64,000 nt of DNA from Butyrivibrio sp. (GTDB lineage: Bacteria; Bacillota; Clostridia; Lachnospirales; Lachnospiraceae). The notes beneath the pieces are model-generated. The model was given only the letters and a program-made list of their open reading frames with translations. It searched no databases and was not told where the DNA came from. Below are positions 25,857-35,570 of the stretch, piece by piece. Location of the stretch: contig SVGB01000001.1 of assembly GCA_015056565.1 (NCBI GenBank), positions 124,001 through 188,000 on the forward strand. The letters run 5' to 3'. How positions within the stretch are numbered: position 1 is the stretch's first letter; every line of letters begins with the position of its first letter. The position numbers were made by a program, and so were the translations under genes.

Positions 25857-28112
25857 TTACCCATGCATTGGATCAAAGTCAAATTGCGTGGTAACCCCTC
25901 TTAGTTCTCCCATCTGCTCAAGCTCCTTGACGTAGCGCTCAAGGACATCCTTTAGCATCACCAGTTTGTCGTAGTCATCGTGTTTTACATAGATGGCCAT
26001 TCTGTAGATGTCGTTGATCCTTGCTATTGGTGCAAGAGCCGGTCCAATAAACACTGCGTCCTTAACCCTTTGCTGCTCCATTATAGCTCTGAACCTGGAA
26101 GCATATTTCATGCCCTCATCCTCGTCCCTGCTCTGGATCTGAACGCAAAGCATATGTGAGATCGGAGGGTATCTCAAAAGATCCCTGTAGGCAATCTCCT
26201 CTTCGTAAAAAGCCTTATAATCCTGCCTTGCAGCGGTTTGGATGCTGTAGTGCTCAGGATCATAGCTCTGTATCACTACATTTCCTTCCTTGGTACCTCT
26301 GCCTGCCCTTCCTGCCGCCTGTGTAAGCAGCTGGAAAGTTCTCTCACTGGCCCTGTAGTCGCTGGCATAGAGAGACATATCAGCCGCCAGTATCCCCACC
26401 AGAGTAACATCAGGAAAATCGTGCCCCTTTACTATCATCTGGGTTCCTACAAGCACATCTGCTTCTTTATTAGAAAAAGCCGACAGTATGCTGTCGTAGC
26501 TGCCCTTGGTCTTTGTAGTATCAGCATCCATCCTAAGGACCCGAGCTGAGGGCCAGAACTTCTTAACCTCGTCCTCTATCTGCTCAGTCCCTGCCCTGAA
26601 GGAAGACACATATTTCGATCCGCACTTGGGGCATACCTTTGGCCTCATCTCCTCGTGTCCACAGTAGTGGCACACAAGTCGTCCTCCTCTGTGCTCCGAT
26701 AAAGATACGTCACAATGAGGACACTTAAATACATGTCCGCAGCTCCTGCAGGAAATAAAGCCGGCAAGACCTCTTCTGTTGATGAACAGCATGGCCTGCT
26801 CGCCCTTAGATAATCTGTCTTCCATAAGCTCCTGGAGTCTTCTCGAAAAGATAGATCTGTTGCCGCATCTAAGCTCCTGTCTAAGGTCAGCCATCTCGAC
26901 CCTTGGAAGCGTTCCTCCAGTCAGCCTTCTGTTTAATTCAAACAGGTGGTACTGACCACTTTTAGCCCTGTAGTAGGACTCCAGGGAAGGTGTCGCAGAT
27001 CCAAGAACAACAGCCGCTCCATCAGGAAGGAGCTTTGACAGCTCTATAGCCGTTTCCCTGGCATGGTACTTGGGACTGTTTTCGCTCTTATAGGTAGATT
27101 CGTGCTCCTCATCTATTATGATCATCCCCGTGTTTGGAAACGGGGTGAAAAGAGCTGATCTTGGCCCTATTATGATGTCTATATCGCCACTTCTTGCCCT
27201 CTCCATCTGGTCATACTTCTCCCCCGGAGAAAGTGAAGAATTCATTACTGACACCCTGTCGCCAAAATGCCTGTAAAAGCGCATAAGGGTCTGATAAGTA
27301 AGAGCTATCTCAGGGATCAGTACTATAGCCTGCTTGCCCCTTTTGATCATGTCGTCTATGAGGGCTATGTAGACTTCTGTCTTACCGCTTCCTGTGATAC
27401 CGTGAATAAGATAGGTGTCTCTTTTTCCCTCATCGTAATCTCTTTTGACCGTATCTACGATGTTCTGCTGCTCAGGACTTAATACCTTGTCCTTGTAGCG
27501 GTCTGATGTGGCAGCAACAGGGTTCCTGTAGTACTCCTCCTCATCGATCCTTATCATTCCTGTGTTTGCCATGCTCTTTAAAGTAGCAGCGCTGACACCA
27601 AGCTTACTGGTTATAAGCTCATAAGGTATCCTCTCCGATGGGTTCTCAAGGAGCTCTTTAAGTATCCTCTCTCTGGCCTTTTGTTTTTTGCGGACACTCT
27701 CATTGTAAGCATCTATGGCCTCTCTCTCAGGAAGGCGAAGACTCACAAACTTGTGGACCTGTCTTTTTTGCTTCTTGTAAGTTGGAACGACAGTTTTAAG
27801 AGCTGCGATCATGGTCGAGCCGTAGTATCTCTTCATCCAGGCAGCAAGCCTTATGGAGATATCCTCAGCTGTATCGATTCCCTCTGACAGTGATATGATC
27901 TCTTTTATCTTGTCCTCATCCCAGTTTGTTTCACTGGTGAGCTCTATGACATAACCTTTTCTTCTGGTATTTCCTCTGCCAAAGGGCACATCTACACTGC
28001 ATCCGATCTCTACCTTGCCAAGGAGCCGGTCCGGGATCCGATACTGAAAGAGGCGGTCAACCTTCTCGTGGGATATGTCTATTATGATGTTTGCATATTT
28101 GGGAAAAGACAC
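25857..28112 (-). CDS. priA: PriA, primosomal replication-restart helicase
   Basis: The 751-residue helicase restarts stalled replication forks. It has an N-terminal DNA-binding domain, Walker A GITGSGKTEVY, a DEEH box, and a cysteine-rich zinc insertion (CRSCGHVFKCPHCDVSL, then CHYCGHEE and CPKCGSKY). The later helicase motifs GRAGRG and VLVGTQMIVKGHDFP are present. It follows murE by 15 bases and starts the priA-def-fmt housekeeping run. Confidence 0.97.
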   Translation of the reverse strand: MSFPKYANIIIDISHEKVDRLFQYRIPDRLLGKVEIGCSVDVPFGRGNTRRKGYVIELTSETNWDEDKIKEIISLSEGIDTAEDISIRLAAWMKRYYGSTMIAALKTVVPTYKKQKRQVHKFVSLRLPEREAIDAYNESVRKKQKARERILKELLENPSERIPYELITSKLGVSAATLKSMANTGMIRIDEEEYYRNPVAATSDRYKDKVLSPEQQNIVDTVKRDYDEGKRDTYLIHGITGSGKTEVYIALIDDMIKRGKQAIVLIPEIALTYQTLMRFYRHFGDRVSVMNSSLSPGEKYDQMERARSGDIDIIIGPRSALFTPFPNTGMIIIDEEHESTYKSENSPKYHARETAIELSKLLPDGAAVVLGSATPSLESYYRAKSGQYHLFELNRRLTGGTLPRVEMADLRQELRCGNRSIFSRRLQELMEDRLSKGEQAMLFINRRGLAGFISCRSCGHVFKCPHCDVSLSEHRGGRLVCHYCGHEEMRPKVCPKCGSKYVSSFRAGTEQIEDEVKKFWPSARVLRMDADTTKTKGSYDSILSAFSNKEADVLVGTQMIVKGHDFPDVTLVGILAADMSLYASDYRASERTFQLLTQAAGRAGRGTKEGNVVIQSYDPEHYSIQTAARQDYKAFYEEEIAYRDLLRYPPISHMLCVQIQSRDEDEGMKYASRFRAIMEQQRVKDAVFIGPALAPIARINDIYRMAIYVKHDDYDKLVMLKDVLERYVKELEQMGELRGVTTQFDFDPMHG

Positions 28113-28127
28113 ATCGCCCTCCTTGAG

Positions 28128-29621
28128 TTAACTTAATCCCCGCTCTTTTAGTATGTCTGCAATAAGTTCTCTCTCATCCATGTGATACTTGACGCCCTTG
28201 ATCTCCTGGTAGTCTTCGTGGCCCTTACCAGCAAGAACAATGATATCGCCCTGCTGGCCGTGGTCTATGGCATAGGCAATGGCTTCTTTTCTGTCTGTTA
28301 TCTTGATGTACTTGCCATCGGTCTTTTTGATACCTGTCTCGATGTCGCTTATGATGTCCTCCGGCTCCTCGTACCTTGGATTGTCAGAAGTGATGATAGT
28401 AAAGTCTGCGTATTTTCCAGATACCTCGCCCATCTCAAAGCGGCGCAGTTTACTTCTGTTTCCGCCGCAGCCAAAGAGGCAGATAAGCCTGTTTGGACGA
28501 TAGTCACGAAGGGTTGTAAGAAGGCTCTTAAGGGCCATTGCGTTGTGAGCGTAGTCGATCATAAGTGTAAATTCATCTGAGACCTTGACCATCTCGATCC
28601 TGCCCTTTACCTTGGCATCCTTTAAAGCTGCTGCGATCTCATCAGGAGTGCAGTCAAAGTGTCTTGCTACTGCTATTGCGCACAGAGCGTTATAAACACT
28701 GAACTTACCAGGAGTTACTACCTCTGCATGGACGCTAATAAGTCCTTCTGTATCAAAGAATACGCCGAGATTTCCAGGCTTTCTGATGTATGCAAGATTG
28801 ATCGCCCTTATGTCCACATCCTTGTTAAATCCGTAGGTCTCAACCTCGCAGGTGTGTCCCTCAAGGATATCATCTGTATGGATGTCATCGCCGTTGCAGA
28901 TACCAATCCTGCACTGTTTAAACAAAAGTCCCTTGCAGTGCATGTAGTCATCGAAATCCTTGTGCTCATTAGGACCGATGTGGTCTGCCTCGATGTTGGT
29001 AAAGATACCTATATCAAAGATAAAGCCCTGGCTTCTGTGAAGCATAAGTCCCTGGGATGAAACTTCCATAACTACAGCGTCACATCCTGCCTCAACCATT
29101 CTTGCCATGTACTCCTGAAGGTTGTAGGACTCCGGAGTTGTGTTTTCAGCGTGGATATGCTCATCACCTATGATAACTTCTATTGTTCCAATAAGGCCAA
29201 CCTTGTGTCCAGCGTTCTCAAGCATTGATCTTATGAGATATGTTGTTGTGGTCTTGCCCTTAGTTCCTGTTATTCCAATGGTCTTAAGCTTGCTGGCAGG
29301 GTGATCAAAGTAAGCAGCTGAAATAAACGCCATGGCATACCTGGTGTCCTTAACTCTGACAACCGGCATCTCGCAGCCTTCCGGAAGCTCCACATCGCTC
29401 TCTGCTACAATTGCTCCTGCCTTTTTTGTAGCAGCTTCGCAAGAAACGCTGTGGCCATCGAAGTTAGCACCCTTGATGCAGATGAAAAGAGATCCTTCCT
29501 CAATCTTTCTGTTGTCGTTTACAACATTCTTTATCTCAACCATCTCAGGGTCAATAATCTGTGATGAATTTCCCTTGGTTACGGTATATTCCAGCCCCTC
29601 AAGAAGTTTTTTCAATTTCAT
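28128..29621 (-). CDS. murE: MurE, UDP-MurNAc-L-Ala-D-Glu ligase, probably meso-DAP type
   Basis: Mur ligase with TGTKGKTTTTYLIR (ATP site), IEADHIGPNEHKDFDDY (family motif) and SDNPRYEEP. The DNPR motif is the signature for meso-diaminopimelate ligation (lysine enzymes have D-D-P-N), so the cell wall is predicted to be DAP-type. I set the start at 29621 (497 residues) because GGAGGG lies seven bases upstream. A start at 29636 would put that Shine-Dalgarno inside the coding region. The gene is 15 bases upstream of priA. Confidence 0.96.
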   Translation of the reverse strand: MKLKKLLEGLEYTVTKGNSSQIIDPEMVEIKNVVNDNRKIEEGSLFICIKGANFDGHSVSCEAATKKAGAIVAESDVELPEGCEMPVVRVKDTRYAMAFISAAYFDHPASKLKTIGITGTKGKTTTTYLIRSMLENAGHKVGLIGTIEVIIGDEHIHAENTTPESYNLQEYMARMVEAGCDAVVMEVSSQGLMLHRSQGFIFDIGIFTNIEADHIGPNEHKDFDDYMHCKGLLFKQCRIGICNGDDIHTDDILEGHTCEVETYGFNKDVDIRAINLAYIRKPGNLGVFFDTEGLISVHAEVVTPGKFSVYNALCAIAVARHFDCTPDEIAAALKDAKVKGRIEMVKVSDEFTLMIDYAHNAMALKSLLTTLRDYRPNRLICLFGCGGNRSKLRRFEMGEVSGKYADFTIITSDNPRYEEPEDIISDIETGIKKTDGKYIKITDRKEAIAYAIDHGQQGDIIVLAGKGHEDYQEIKGVKYHMDERELIADILKERGLS

Positions 29622-29721
29622 GTCAATACCCTCCATTTTTTATTTTTTCGACACAATTCTGACACATTTATATATTATTATAATAATCAAGATGTGAGCA
29701 ATCACATCTCCCCCTCATAAG

Positions 29722-29762
29722 AAACCGCAGGCACACGCGTTACGCGTGTGTTTTTGTGGTTT
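29722..29762. terminator. Interrupted stem-loop between recJ and murE
   Basis: A perfect 8-bp inner stem (CACACGCG / CGCGTGTG, 29732-29750, loop TTA) sits inside an outer AAACC/GGTTT pairing. A strong T-run follows on the plus strand only, where no gene is read. On the minus strand, where recJ ends and murE begins, the 3' flank is less T-rich, so its role as a terminator is uncertain. Confidence 0.45.
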
Positions 29763-29810
29763 TAGGGGTTCTTTTATTTCTCCCCTTTTAAAGCCTTGAA
29801 TTTTAAGAAG

Positions 29811-31619
29811 TTACAGGCAATAATCACTCATCACCATCTGAATGGTATTTTTCCCCATATAGCTGTTGATACTAGGATAGTAGGCAACCTTGATCATCAT
29901 GCTGCCATCAGTATATCCGTTATAAAGGTCATCTGCTGCCCTATCTCCAAAACTTTCTGTCAAAAACTCATGGAAGCCACCAAGGTCACCAAAAAACATC
30001 ATCTCAAATATTTTCCCGCTCTCATCAGACACTCTGTATTTTCCACAGTTCTTATTTTTCCCAAGTATCCTGCCAGATAAAAGCTTTACATTTCTGTGAG
30101 CAAATACCGGCTTGGTATTACCATTTCCAAAGGGTTCAAGAAGCGAAAACTCATGGATAAGATCTTCATCAACTGCGCTAAAGGGAAGAGCCATATCAAG
30201 ATGAAGTACAGGAACAAAATCCTCTTCAGACAAAGCGCAGTTCTCATTAAGGCTCTTTCTGAGCTTCTCGATATTCTCCACAGGAAGCGACAATCCAGCA
30301 GCCATCTTGTGTCCGCCAAATTTGGTAAACAGCTCTTTTACCTTGGAAAGTTCAGCAAACATGTCGTACTTTTCAATGGATCTTCCTGATCCCTTGGCAA
30401 TTTTTACTGTCTGTCCATTTGGGTCGTCATCCTCCTTGGCAGCCTCTGTAAGGATGATGGTTGGCCTATTGTATTTTTCCCTGATCCTGCCAGCAATGAT
30501 ACCAGCTATGGACTCATGTACCTCCGGCAAAAACACCACCAGAACCTTGGGAAGTCCGTCCCCTTTTATCTCAATATCAATAAGTTCGCTGGCTCTGTCT
30601 ACGCCCTTAACTGTCATGTCCTTCCTGGAGTCATTTAAGTTTTTAAGGTCTGTGGCAATGGCAACTGCCTTATTGTAGTCATCTTCAAGAAACAGTGACA
30701 TGGCGCGAGATGCCAGATCAAGCCTTCCGGATGCATTGAGACATGGACCAATAACAAAGCCGTAGTGAAAAGCTGACATTGCATCTGCATCAAGCTTGTT
30801 GACATTTATAAGGGCCTTAAGTCCAATATTTCCTGTATCTGCAATTCTTTTAAGGGACTCTTTTACTATCACTCTGTTTTCGTCCCTAAGCTCCATGACG
30901 TCACAGACAGTCGCAAGTCCTGCAAAGACCAGCATCTCATCGAAAAAGTCCGTAACTTGAGCTTCCTCCATGCGTCCCAGCTCCATGGCTACAACCTGAA
31001 GGAACTTGTAAGCAACTACCGCTCCGCAGATCTCCCTGAAGGAACTCCTATCATCCCTTCTCTTTGGGTCAATCACAGCATCAGCTTCTGGAAGGATTTC
31101 TTTATCTGAGTCTACCGGAACCTCATGGTGGTCTGTAACCACAACAGTCATGCCCATTTCCTTGGCATGGGTGATCTGCTCAGCTGCAGCAATACCATTG
31201 TCGCAGGTCAGTATCACGTTCTTGCCCGCTTCATGAGCATCCTCCACCAGCTTGATACTAAGTCCGTATCCGTCCTTGACCCTGTCAGGCAGAACATAGT
31301 CAACATCAGCACCGAACATCCTAAGTCCATTTACAAGAATGTAGGTAGAACAGATACCATCCACATCGTAGTCTCCAATGACCCTGATGGCGCTGTTTTT
31401 GCTTATCTCATCTATTATGATGGCAGCACCCTTTTGGATATCAGAAAGCTCATAAGGGTCATGCAAAAGAGCCTTATTCCCATGAAGATACATCTCAACA
31501 TCTTCATCTGAGGTAATCCCTCTGTTTGTGAGAAGTCTTGCAGTAATATCCCTTATACCAAACTTTTCAGCTGTGGTCTGAAAGTCTGACTTCTTCATAC
31601 TCACCATCCATTTTGACAT
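29811..31619 (-). CDS. recJ: RecJ, single-strand-DNA-specific 5'-3' exonuclease
   Basis: The 602-residue DHH-family nuclease acts in recombination and mismatch repair. It has the DHH motifs VIGDYDVDGICSTY, TCDNGIAAAEQI and VVTDHHEVPV, the DHHA1 helix near GPCLNASGRLDLA, and KFGGHKMAAGLSL. A C-terminal OB-like part begins near LLEPFGNGNTKPVF. AGGTG lies just before the ATG at 31619. Recent transfer is not indicated. Confidence 0.96.
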   Translation of the reverse strand: MSKWMVSMKKSDFQTTAEKFGIRDITARLLTNRGITSDEDVEMYLHGNKALLHDPYELSDIQKGAAIIIDEISKNSAIRVIGDYDVDGICSTYILVNGLRMFGADVDYVLPDRVKDGYGLSIKLVEDAHEAGKNVILTCDNGIAAAEQITHAKEMGMTVVVTDHHEVPVDSDKEILPEADAVIDPKRRDDRSSFREICGAVVAYKFLQVVAMELGRMEEAQVTDFFDEMLVFAGLATVCDVMELRDENRVIVKESLKRIADTGNIGLKALINVNKLDADAMSAFHYGFVIGPCLNASGRLDLASRAMSLFLEDDYNKAVAIATDLKNLNDSRKDMTVKGVDRASELIDIEIKGDGLPKVLVVFLPEVHESIAGIIAGRIREKYNRPTIILTEAAKEDDDPNGQTVKIAKGSGRSIEKYDMFAELSKVKELFTKFGGHKMAAGLSLPVENIEKLRKSLNENCALSEEDFVPVLHLDMALPFSAVDEDLIHEFSLLEPFGNGNTKPVFAHRNVKLLSGRILGKNKNCGKYRVSDESGKIFEMMFFGDLGGFHEFLTESFGDRAADDLYNGYTDGSMMIKVAYYPSINSYMGKNTIQMVMSDYCL

Positions 31620-31664
31620 ATCACACCTCTAAATAAAATAATAAAAAAAGCTCATTATATTGCA

Positions 31665-31694
31665 AAAGGTGCAGGCTGTTAAACCTGCACCTTT
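31665..31694 (-). terminator. Terminator after secDF
   Basis: A perfect 11-bp inverted repeat (AAAGGTGCAGG / CCTGCACCTTT) lies about 17 bases past the secDF stop. On the minus strand it is followed by TTTTGC, a short T-run. It separates secDF from recJ. Confidence 0.7.
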
Positions 31695-31710
31695 AATAAA
31701 TCCAAATAGA

Positions 31711-34011
31711 TTATTCAACAGTCTTCTTACCAAAGAATGTTTTAAAGCCAGTCTTAAGGTCGTACCACATAGGTGATGCAACAAAGATTGATGAATATGT
31801 TCCGCTTATTACACCAACCATAAGAGGAAGTGCAAACGCCTTGATATCAGCAACACCAAATACATAAAGAGCAAGTACAGTAAAGAAGGTTGTAAGTGAT
31901 GTGAAAAGGCTTCGTGTAACAGTCTGTGAAACTGATGCGTTAACAAGCTGCGCCATTTCCTTCTTGCCGGTTGCAAGATGCTGATTCTCACGGATACGGT
32001 CAAAGGTTACGATTGTATCGTTGATTGAGTAACCAATAATTGTAAGTACTACTGCAATGAATGTGTTACCAACCGCAAGTCTTGTTAATGCGTAAGATGT
32101 GATAACAACAAGTGCGTCGTGTGCAAGAGCGATGATAGCTGCAGCACCGAACTTGATGTCCTTGAATCTGATCCAGATGTAGATAAGCATAAGGATAAGT
32201 GCAATAACAAGGGCTTCAATAGCGCTTGATCTCATCTCTGAACTGATAACACCACTGATGGTCTCGGCAGCAATATTGTCAGAAGCCACACCATAGTTTG
32301 TTTCAAGAACTTTTTCTACAGCTTCTCTCTGATCTATCGATAGAGTAGTTGTCTTGAAGATTACCTGGTTGGTTCCAGATACTGTCTGGATAAGTATCTC
32401 ATTTATTCCTGCTGCATCCTTGATATCAGGAGCTACTGTCTGCTCAAGCTCTGAAAGCTCGTAAGCTTTGTCAAATGTAACTGTTGTAGATGTACCACCT
32501 ACGAAATCAAGGCTGTAGTTGAACGCTCCCTTACCAGCACCTGAATTAACACCCATTACTATAAAACCAGCTACAATGATAGCGCATGATACGCCGTAGA
32601 AGATCTTTCTCTTTCCAACAAAGTCAAACTTTGGAGCTTCCTTGGCCTTACCATAGAGAACCGGGCTCTGAAGGCCAATGCCATAAAGGATTGATGTGAT
32701 GGTTCTTGTAACAAACAGTGCTGTGAACATTGAAAGAACAATACCAAGGATAAGAGTCTCAGCAAATCCCTTAATGCTACCAGTTCCAAGGAACCAGAGA
32801 ACAGCAGCTACGATAAGGGTTGTGATATTACCATCAAGGATTGATGAAAGGGCTTTGTTATAACCGTTCTTTCTTGCTTCATCAACACCCTTGCCAGATC
32901 TTATCTCCTCCTTGATCCTGGAGAAAACAAGAACGTTAGCGTCAACCGCCATACCAATTGAAAGGATGATACCTGCAATACCAGGAAGTGTAAGTGTCAT
33001 CTCAAATGCTGAGAGAAGGAACACCATAAGTCCTGAGTAGAATGCAAGGGCAAGTGTTGCTGAAAGACCAAGTATTCTGAAGAATACGATCATGAAGACC
33101 GCAATAAGTGCAAATCCAACTGCTGCAGCAATAAGGCTTGTTTTTATAGCATCTGAACCAAGCTGAGCTCCTACAACGTTTGAACGAAGTTCGTTAAGCT
33201 GAAGCTTAAGTCCACCGATACGGATCATGGAAGCAAGGTTATCTGCTGCCTCGTAGGACTCCATACCTGTGATAACTGCCTTACCATCTGTGATAGCAGC
33301 CTGAACGTTAGGAACGCTGATGAACTGTCCATCATAGTAGATACCAATGCTCTCACCTGCCGCATAAGCCTTGGTTGTTGCATCAGCAAATGCCTTAGCT
33401 CCGTTCTCTGTAAACTCAAGAGAAACAACTGGCTCCTGCGCACCATATGAATCCTGCTGATATACAGCCTGAGCTACCTCTACGTCGTTACCGCCAAGAA
33501 CAATTGAGCCTTCTGCCTGAAGCTCTTCAATAGTCTTGTTAAGCTGCCATCCATATATGAAGTTTCCGTCCTCATCTGTCTCAAGTGAACCTTCATCAGT
33601 GATTCCAGAGTGATATGTGTAGTTATCTGCACCAGAAGCATCTGTCTGAGCGATGAAGTACAGATTACCAGGCTGACCAAGATCCTCTAAAATCTTGTTG
33701 GCATCAGATACACCAGGGATCTCAATGTTGATCCTGTTTGAGCCTTCCTGATAAACAAGAGCCTCTGTGCTGTACTGCTGTACACGCTGCTGGAGCTTGA
33801 AGATTGTATCAGACATATCCTCTTTGCTTGGATTCTCATCACCTACTACTTCGTATGTGATGCTGACACCACCTGCAAGATCAAGACCAAGGTCGATGCT
33901 TGAAAGTGATCCTGACTTGTCTGCGCCAAGACCGTTTACAGCTGCGTATCCAAGTCCCCCAAGAAGTCCCAGACACAGAATCAGCGCCAAAACATACTTT
34001 AACCGTTTCAT
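31711..34011 (-). CDS. secDF: SecDF, fused protein-export membrane protein
   Basis: The 766-residue fusion carries SecD in the N-terminal half (to about residue 440) and SecF in the C-terminal half. Motifs include DLGLDLAGGVSITYEV (SecD D1), AVDANVLVFSRIKEEIR, DFVGGTSTTV (SecF) and YSINDTIVTFDRIREN. There are about 12 membrane helices. SecDF uses the proton gradient to help release exported proteins from SecYEG. It follows scfB by 18 bases. Confidence 0.97.
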   Translation of the reverse strand: MKRLKYVLALILCLGLLGGLGYAAVNGLGADKSGSLSSIDLGLDLAGGVSITYEVVGDENPSKEDMSDTIFKLQQRVQQYSTEALVYQEGSNRINIEIPGVSDANKILEDLGQPGNLYFIAQTDASGADNYTYHSGITDEGSLETDEDGNFIYGWQLNKTIEELQAEGSIVLGGNDVEVAQAVYQQDSYGAQEPVVSLEFTENGAKAFADATTKAYAAGESIGIYYDGQFISVPNVQAAITDGKAVITGMESYEAADNLASMIRIGGLKLQLNELRSNVVGAQLGSDAIKTSLIAAAVGFALIAVFMIVFFRILGLSATLALAFYSGLMVFLLSAFEMTLTLPGIAGIILSIGMAVDANVLVFSRIKEEIRSGKGVDEARKNGYNKALSSILDGNITTLIVAAVLWFLGTGSIKGFAETLILGIVLSMFTALFVTRTITSILYGIGLQSPVLYGKAKEAPKFDFVGKRKIFYGVSCAIIVAGFIVMGVNSGAGKGAFNYSLDFVGGTSTTVTFDKAYELSELEQTVAPDIKDAAGINEILIQTVSGTNQVIFKTTTLSIDQREAVEKVLETNYGVASDNIAAETISGVISSEMRSSAIEALVIALILMLIYIWIRFKDIKFGAAAIIALAHDALVVITSYALTRLAVGNTFIAVVLTIIGYSINDTIVTFDRIRENQHLATGKKEMAQLVNASVSQTVTRSLFTSLTTFFTVLALYVFGVADIKAFALPLMVGVISGTYSSIFVASPMWYDLKTGFKTFFGKKTVE

Positions 34012-34029
34012 AATCCTAAAATCCTCCGT

Positions 34030-35463
34030 TTAACCTTCTTCGGCTAATGCCGCTTTTATCATAATCGCACACTCGATGCGCTTCTTCTGAAGCTCACATC
34101 CGTGCTTATATGTCGTATTGATGTCGCCATTGAAGTTATATGCATTTGCAGCACATCCGCCGCTGCAGTAATATCTGGCGAAACATTTCTCGCATTCAGG
34201 CCTTGAGTAAACATTGCTCTTTTTGAACATCTCTCTTATGTCAGGTCTTGTGATGCCATCAAAGACATTGCCCATGATGAAATCTTCATTACCTACAAAC
34301 TGATGGCATGGATAGAGGTCTCCCCAAGGAGTAACACCGAGGTACTCGCATCCTGAACCGCAGCCGGAAAGTCTCTTGGCTACACATGGTCCGCCCTCAA
34401 GGTCTATGTTAAAGTGGAAAAAGTTAAAACCTTTTCCCTCTTTATGCTTTTTAATATAGTACTGGGCAAGCTTGTCATACTCCTCACAGAGCTTAGGAAT
34501 ATCCTCATCTTTAAGAGAGTACCAGTCCTCTGGCTTAGCCACAACAGGCTCAACTGAAATCTGCTTAAAGCCTAGCTCCACAAGATGCTTAACATCCTCT
34601 GAAAAGTCCAGATTATTATGGGTAAAGGTTCCTCTTACGAAATATCTGAGCTGATGACGTGACTCTGCCACCTTCTTGAACTTGGGCACAATATCATCGT
34701 AGCTGCCCTGTCCGCCCTTTCTTGGTCTCATGAAATCATGGACCTCTTTGCGGCCGTCTATTGAAAGGACTATGTTGCCCATTTCCTTATTTACATATTC
34801 AAGGATCTCATCATTAAGAAGAGTTCCGTTTGTTGTGATAGTAAATCTGAAATTCTTGTTCTTTTCTTTTTCAATGCTGCGACCGTACTCTACGATCTGC
34901 TTGACTACTTCCCAGTTCATAAGGGGTTCGCCGCCAAAGAAATCAACTTCAAGATTTCTTCTGTTTCCTGAGTTCTCCACAAGGAAATCCAGAGCCTTCT
35001 TACCAACCTCAAAACTCATGAGAGCTCTTCTACCGTGGTATTCACCCTCATCAGCAAAACAGTATTTACATCTAAGGTTGCAGTCGTGGGCGATGTTGAG
35101 ACAAAGTGCCTTGACTACTGTATCCCTGTTCTGGAAATCATCTACATAATTCTCATATACATCATCTGTATAAAGAACTTCTGAAGCACGAAGCTCCAAT
35201 ATCTCTGAAATAGCCTCTCCTATATCCTCAGAAGAGTATCTGGATGAGATCTCAGCATCTGCGCTCACTTCATTAAAGAGCTTCTGAAAATCATCATCCC
35301 CTTCCTTGTCAGTCTCGGTAGCTGCTGCAGTTCCATGATAAGAAATCAGCATCCTTTCCACAACCGGAACAAGGTCGTAAACAACGTCATCAACAACGTG
35401 TACTGATCCTGAATTGACATCCAGGACAATGTTGTAGCCGCCGTTCTTGTATGCGTGAACCAT
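34030..35463 (-). CDS. scfB: SCIFF peptide maturase, radical SAM/SPASM enzyme
   Basis: The 477-residue protein begins MVHAYKNGGYNIVLDVNSGS, matching the SCIFF-maturase family. CDLxCxxC-type binding is seen as CNLRCKYC (Cys128, Cys132, Cys135), followed by GGEPLMNW. The C-terminal SPASM cysteines lie in SGCGSGCEYLGVTPWG, CEKCFARYYCSGGCAAN and KHGCELQ. Enzymes of this family make thioether bonds in the six-cysteine SCIFF peptide. A good AGGAG lies nine bases before the ATG. It is downstream of scfA, separated by two hairpins, and upstream of secDF. Confidence 0.96.
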   Translation of the reverse strand: MVHAYKNGGYNIVLDVNSGSVHVVDDVVYDLVPVVERMLISYHGTAAATETDKEGDDDFQKLFNEVSADAEISSRYSSEDIGEAISEILELRASEVLYTDDVYENYVDDFQNRDTVVKALCLNIAHDCNLRCKYCFADEGEYHGRRALMSFEVGKKALDFLVENSGNRRNLEVDFFGGEPLMNWEVVKQIVEYGRSIEKEKNKNFRFTITTNGTLLNDEILEYVNKEMGNIVLSIDGRKEVHDFMRPRKGGQGSYDDIVPKFKKVAESRHQLRYFVRGTFTHNNLDFSEDVKHLVELGFKQISVEPVVAKPEDWYSLKDEDIPKLCEEYDKLAQYYIKKHKEGKGFNFFHFNIDLEGGPCVAKRLSGCGSGCEYLGVTPWGDLYPCHQFVGNEDFIMGNVFDGITRPDIREMFKKSNVYSRPECEKCFARYYCSGGCAANAYNFNGDINTTYKHGCELQKKRIECAIMIKAALAEEG

Positions 35464-35489
35464 ATAAAAATACTCCTAACTAACTAGCG

Positions 35490-35512
35490 TTTCTTGTCAT
35501 GTTGACAAGAAA
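35490..35512 (-). terminator. First scfA-scfB intergenic hairpin (downstream one)
   Basis: A perfect 10-bp inverted repeat (TTTCTTGTCA / TGACAAGAAA) with a three-base loop sits just before scfB. It may attenuate or protect the message, which would give more scfA than scfB. No strong T-run follows, so it may not terminate. Confidence 0.55.
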
Positions 35513-35514
35513 TA

Positions 35515-35541
35515 GGCAGCGACCATACCTGGGTCGCTGCC
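35515..35541 (-). terminator. Second scfA-scfB intergenic hairpin (upstream one)
   Basis: A perfect 10-bp inverted repeat (GGCAGCGACC / GGTCGCTGCC), GC-rich, lies about 30 bases after the scfA stop. It could cap the scfA transcript and limit read-through into scfB. On the minus strand it is followed by TATTTCTTG, so termination would be partial. Confidence 0.6.
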
Positions 35542-35570
35542 CCAAATAATTGCCAAATTATCGAAAAATC

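Noticed and set aside
29622-29636. Five-codon upstream start for murE
   Set aside because: The GGAGGG there is the Shine-Dalgarno for the ATG at 29621.
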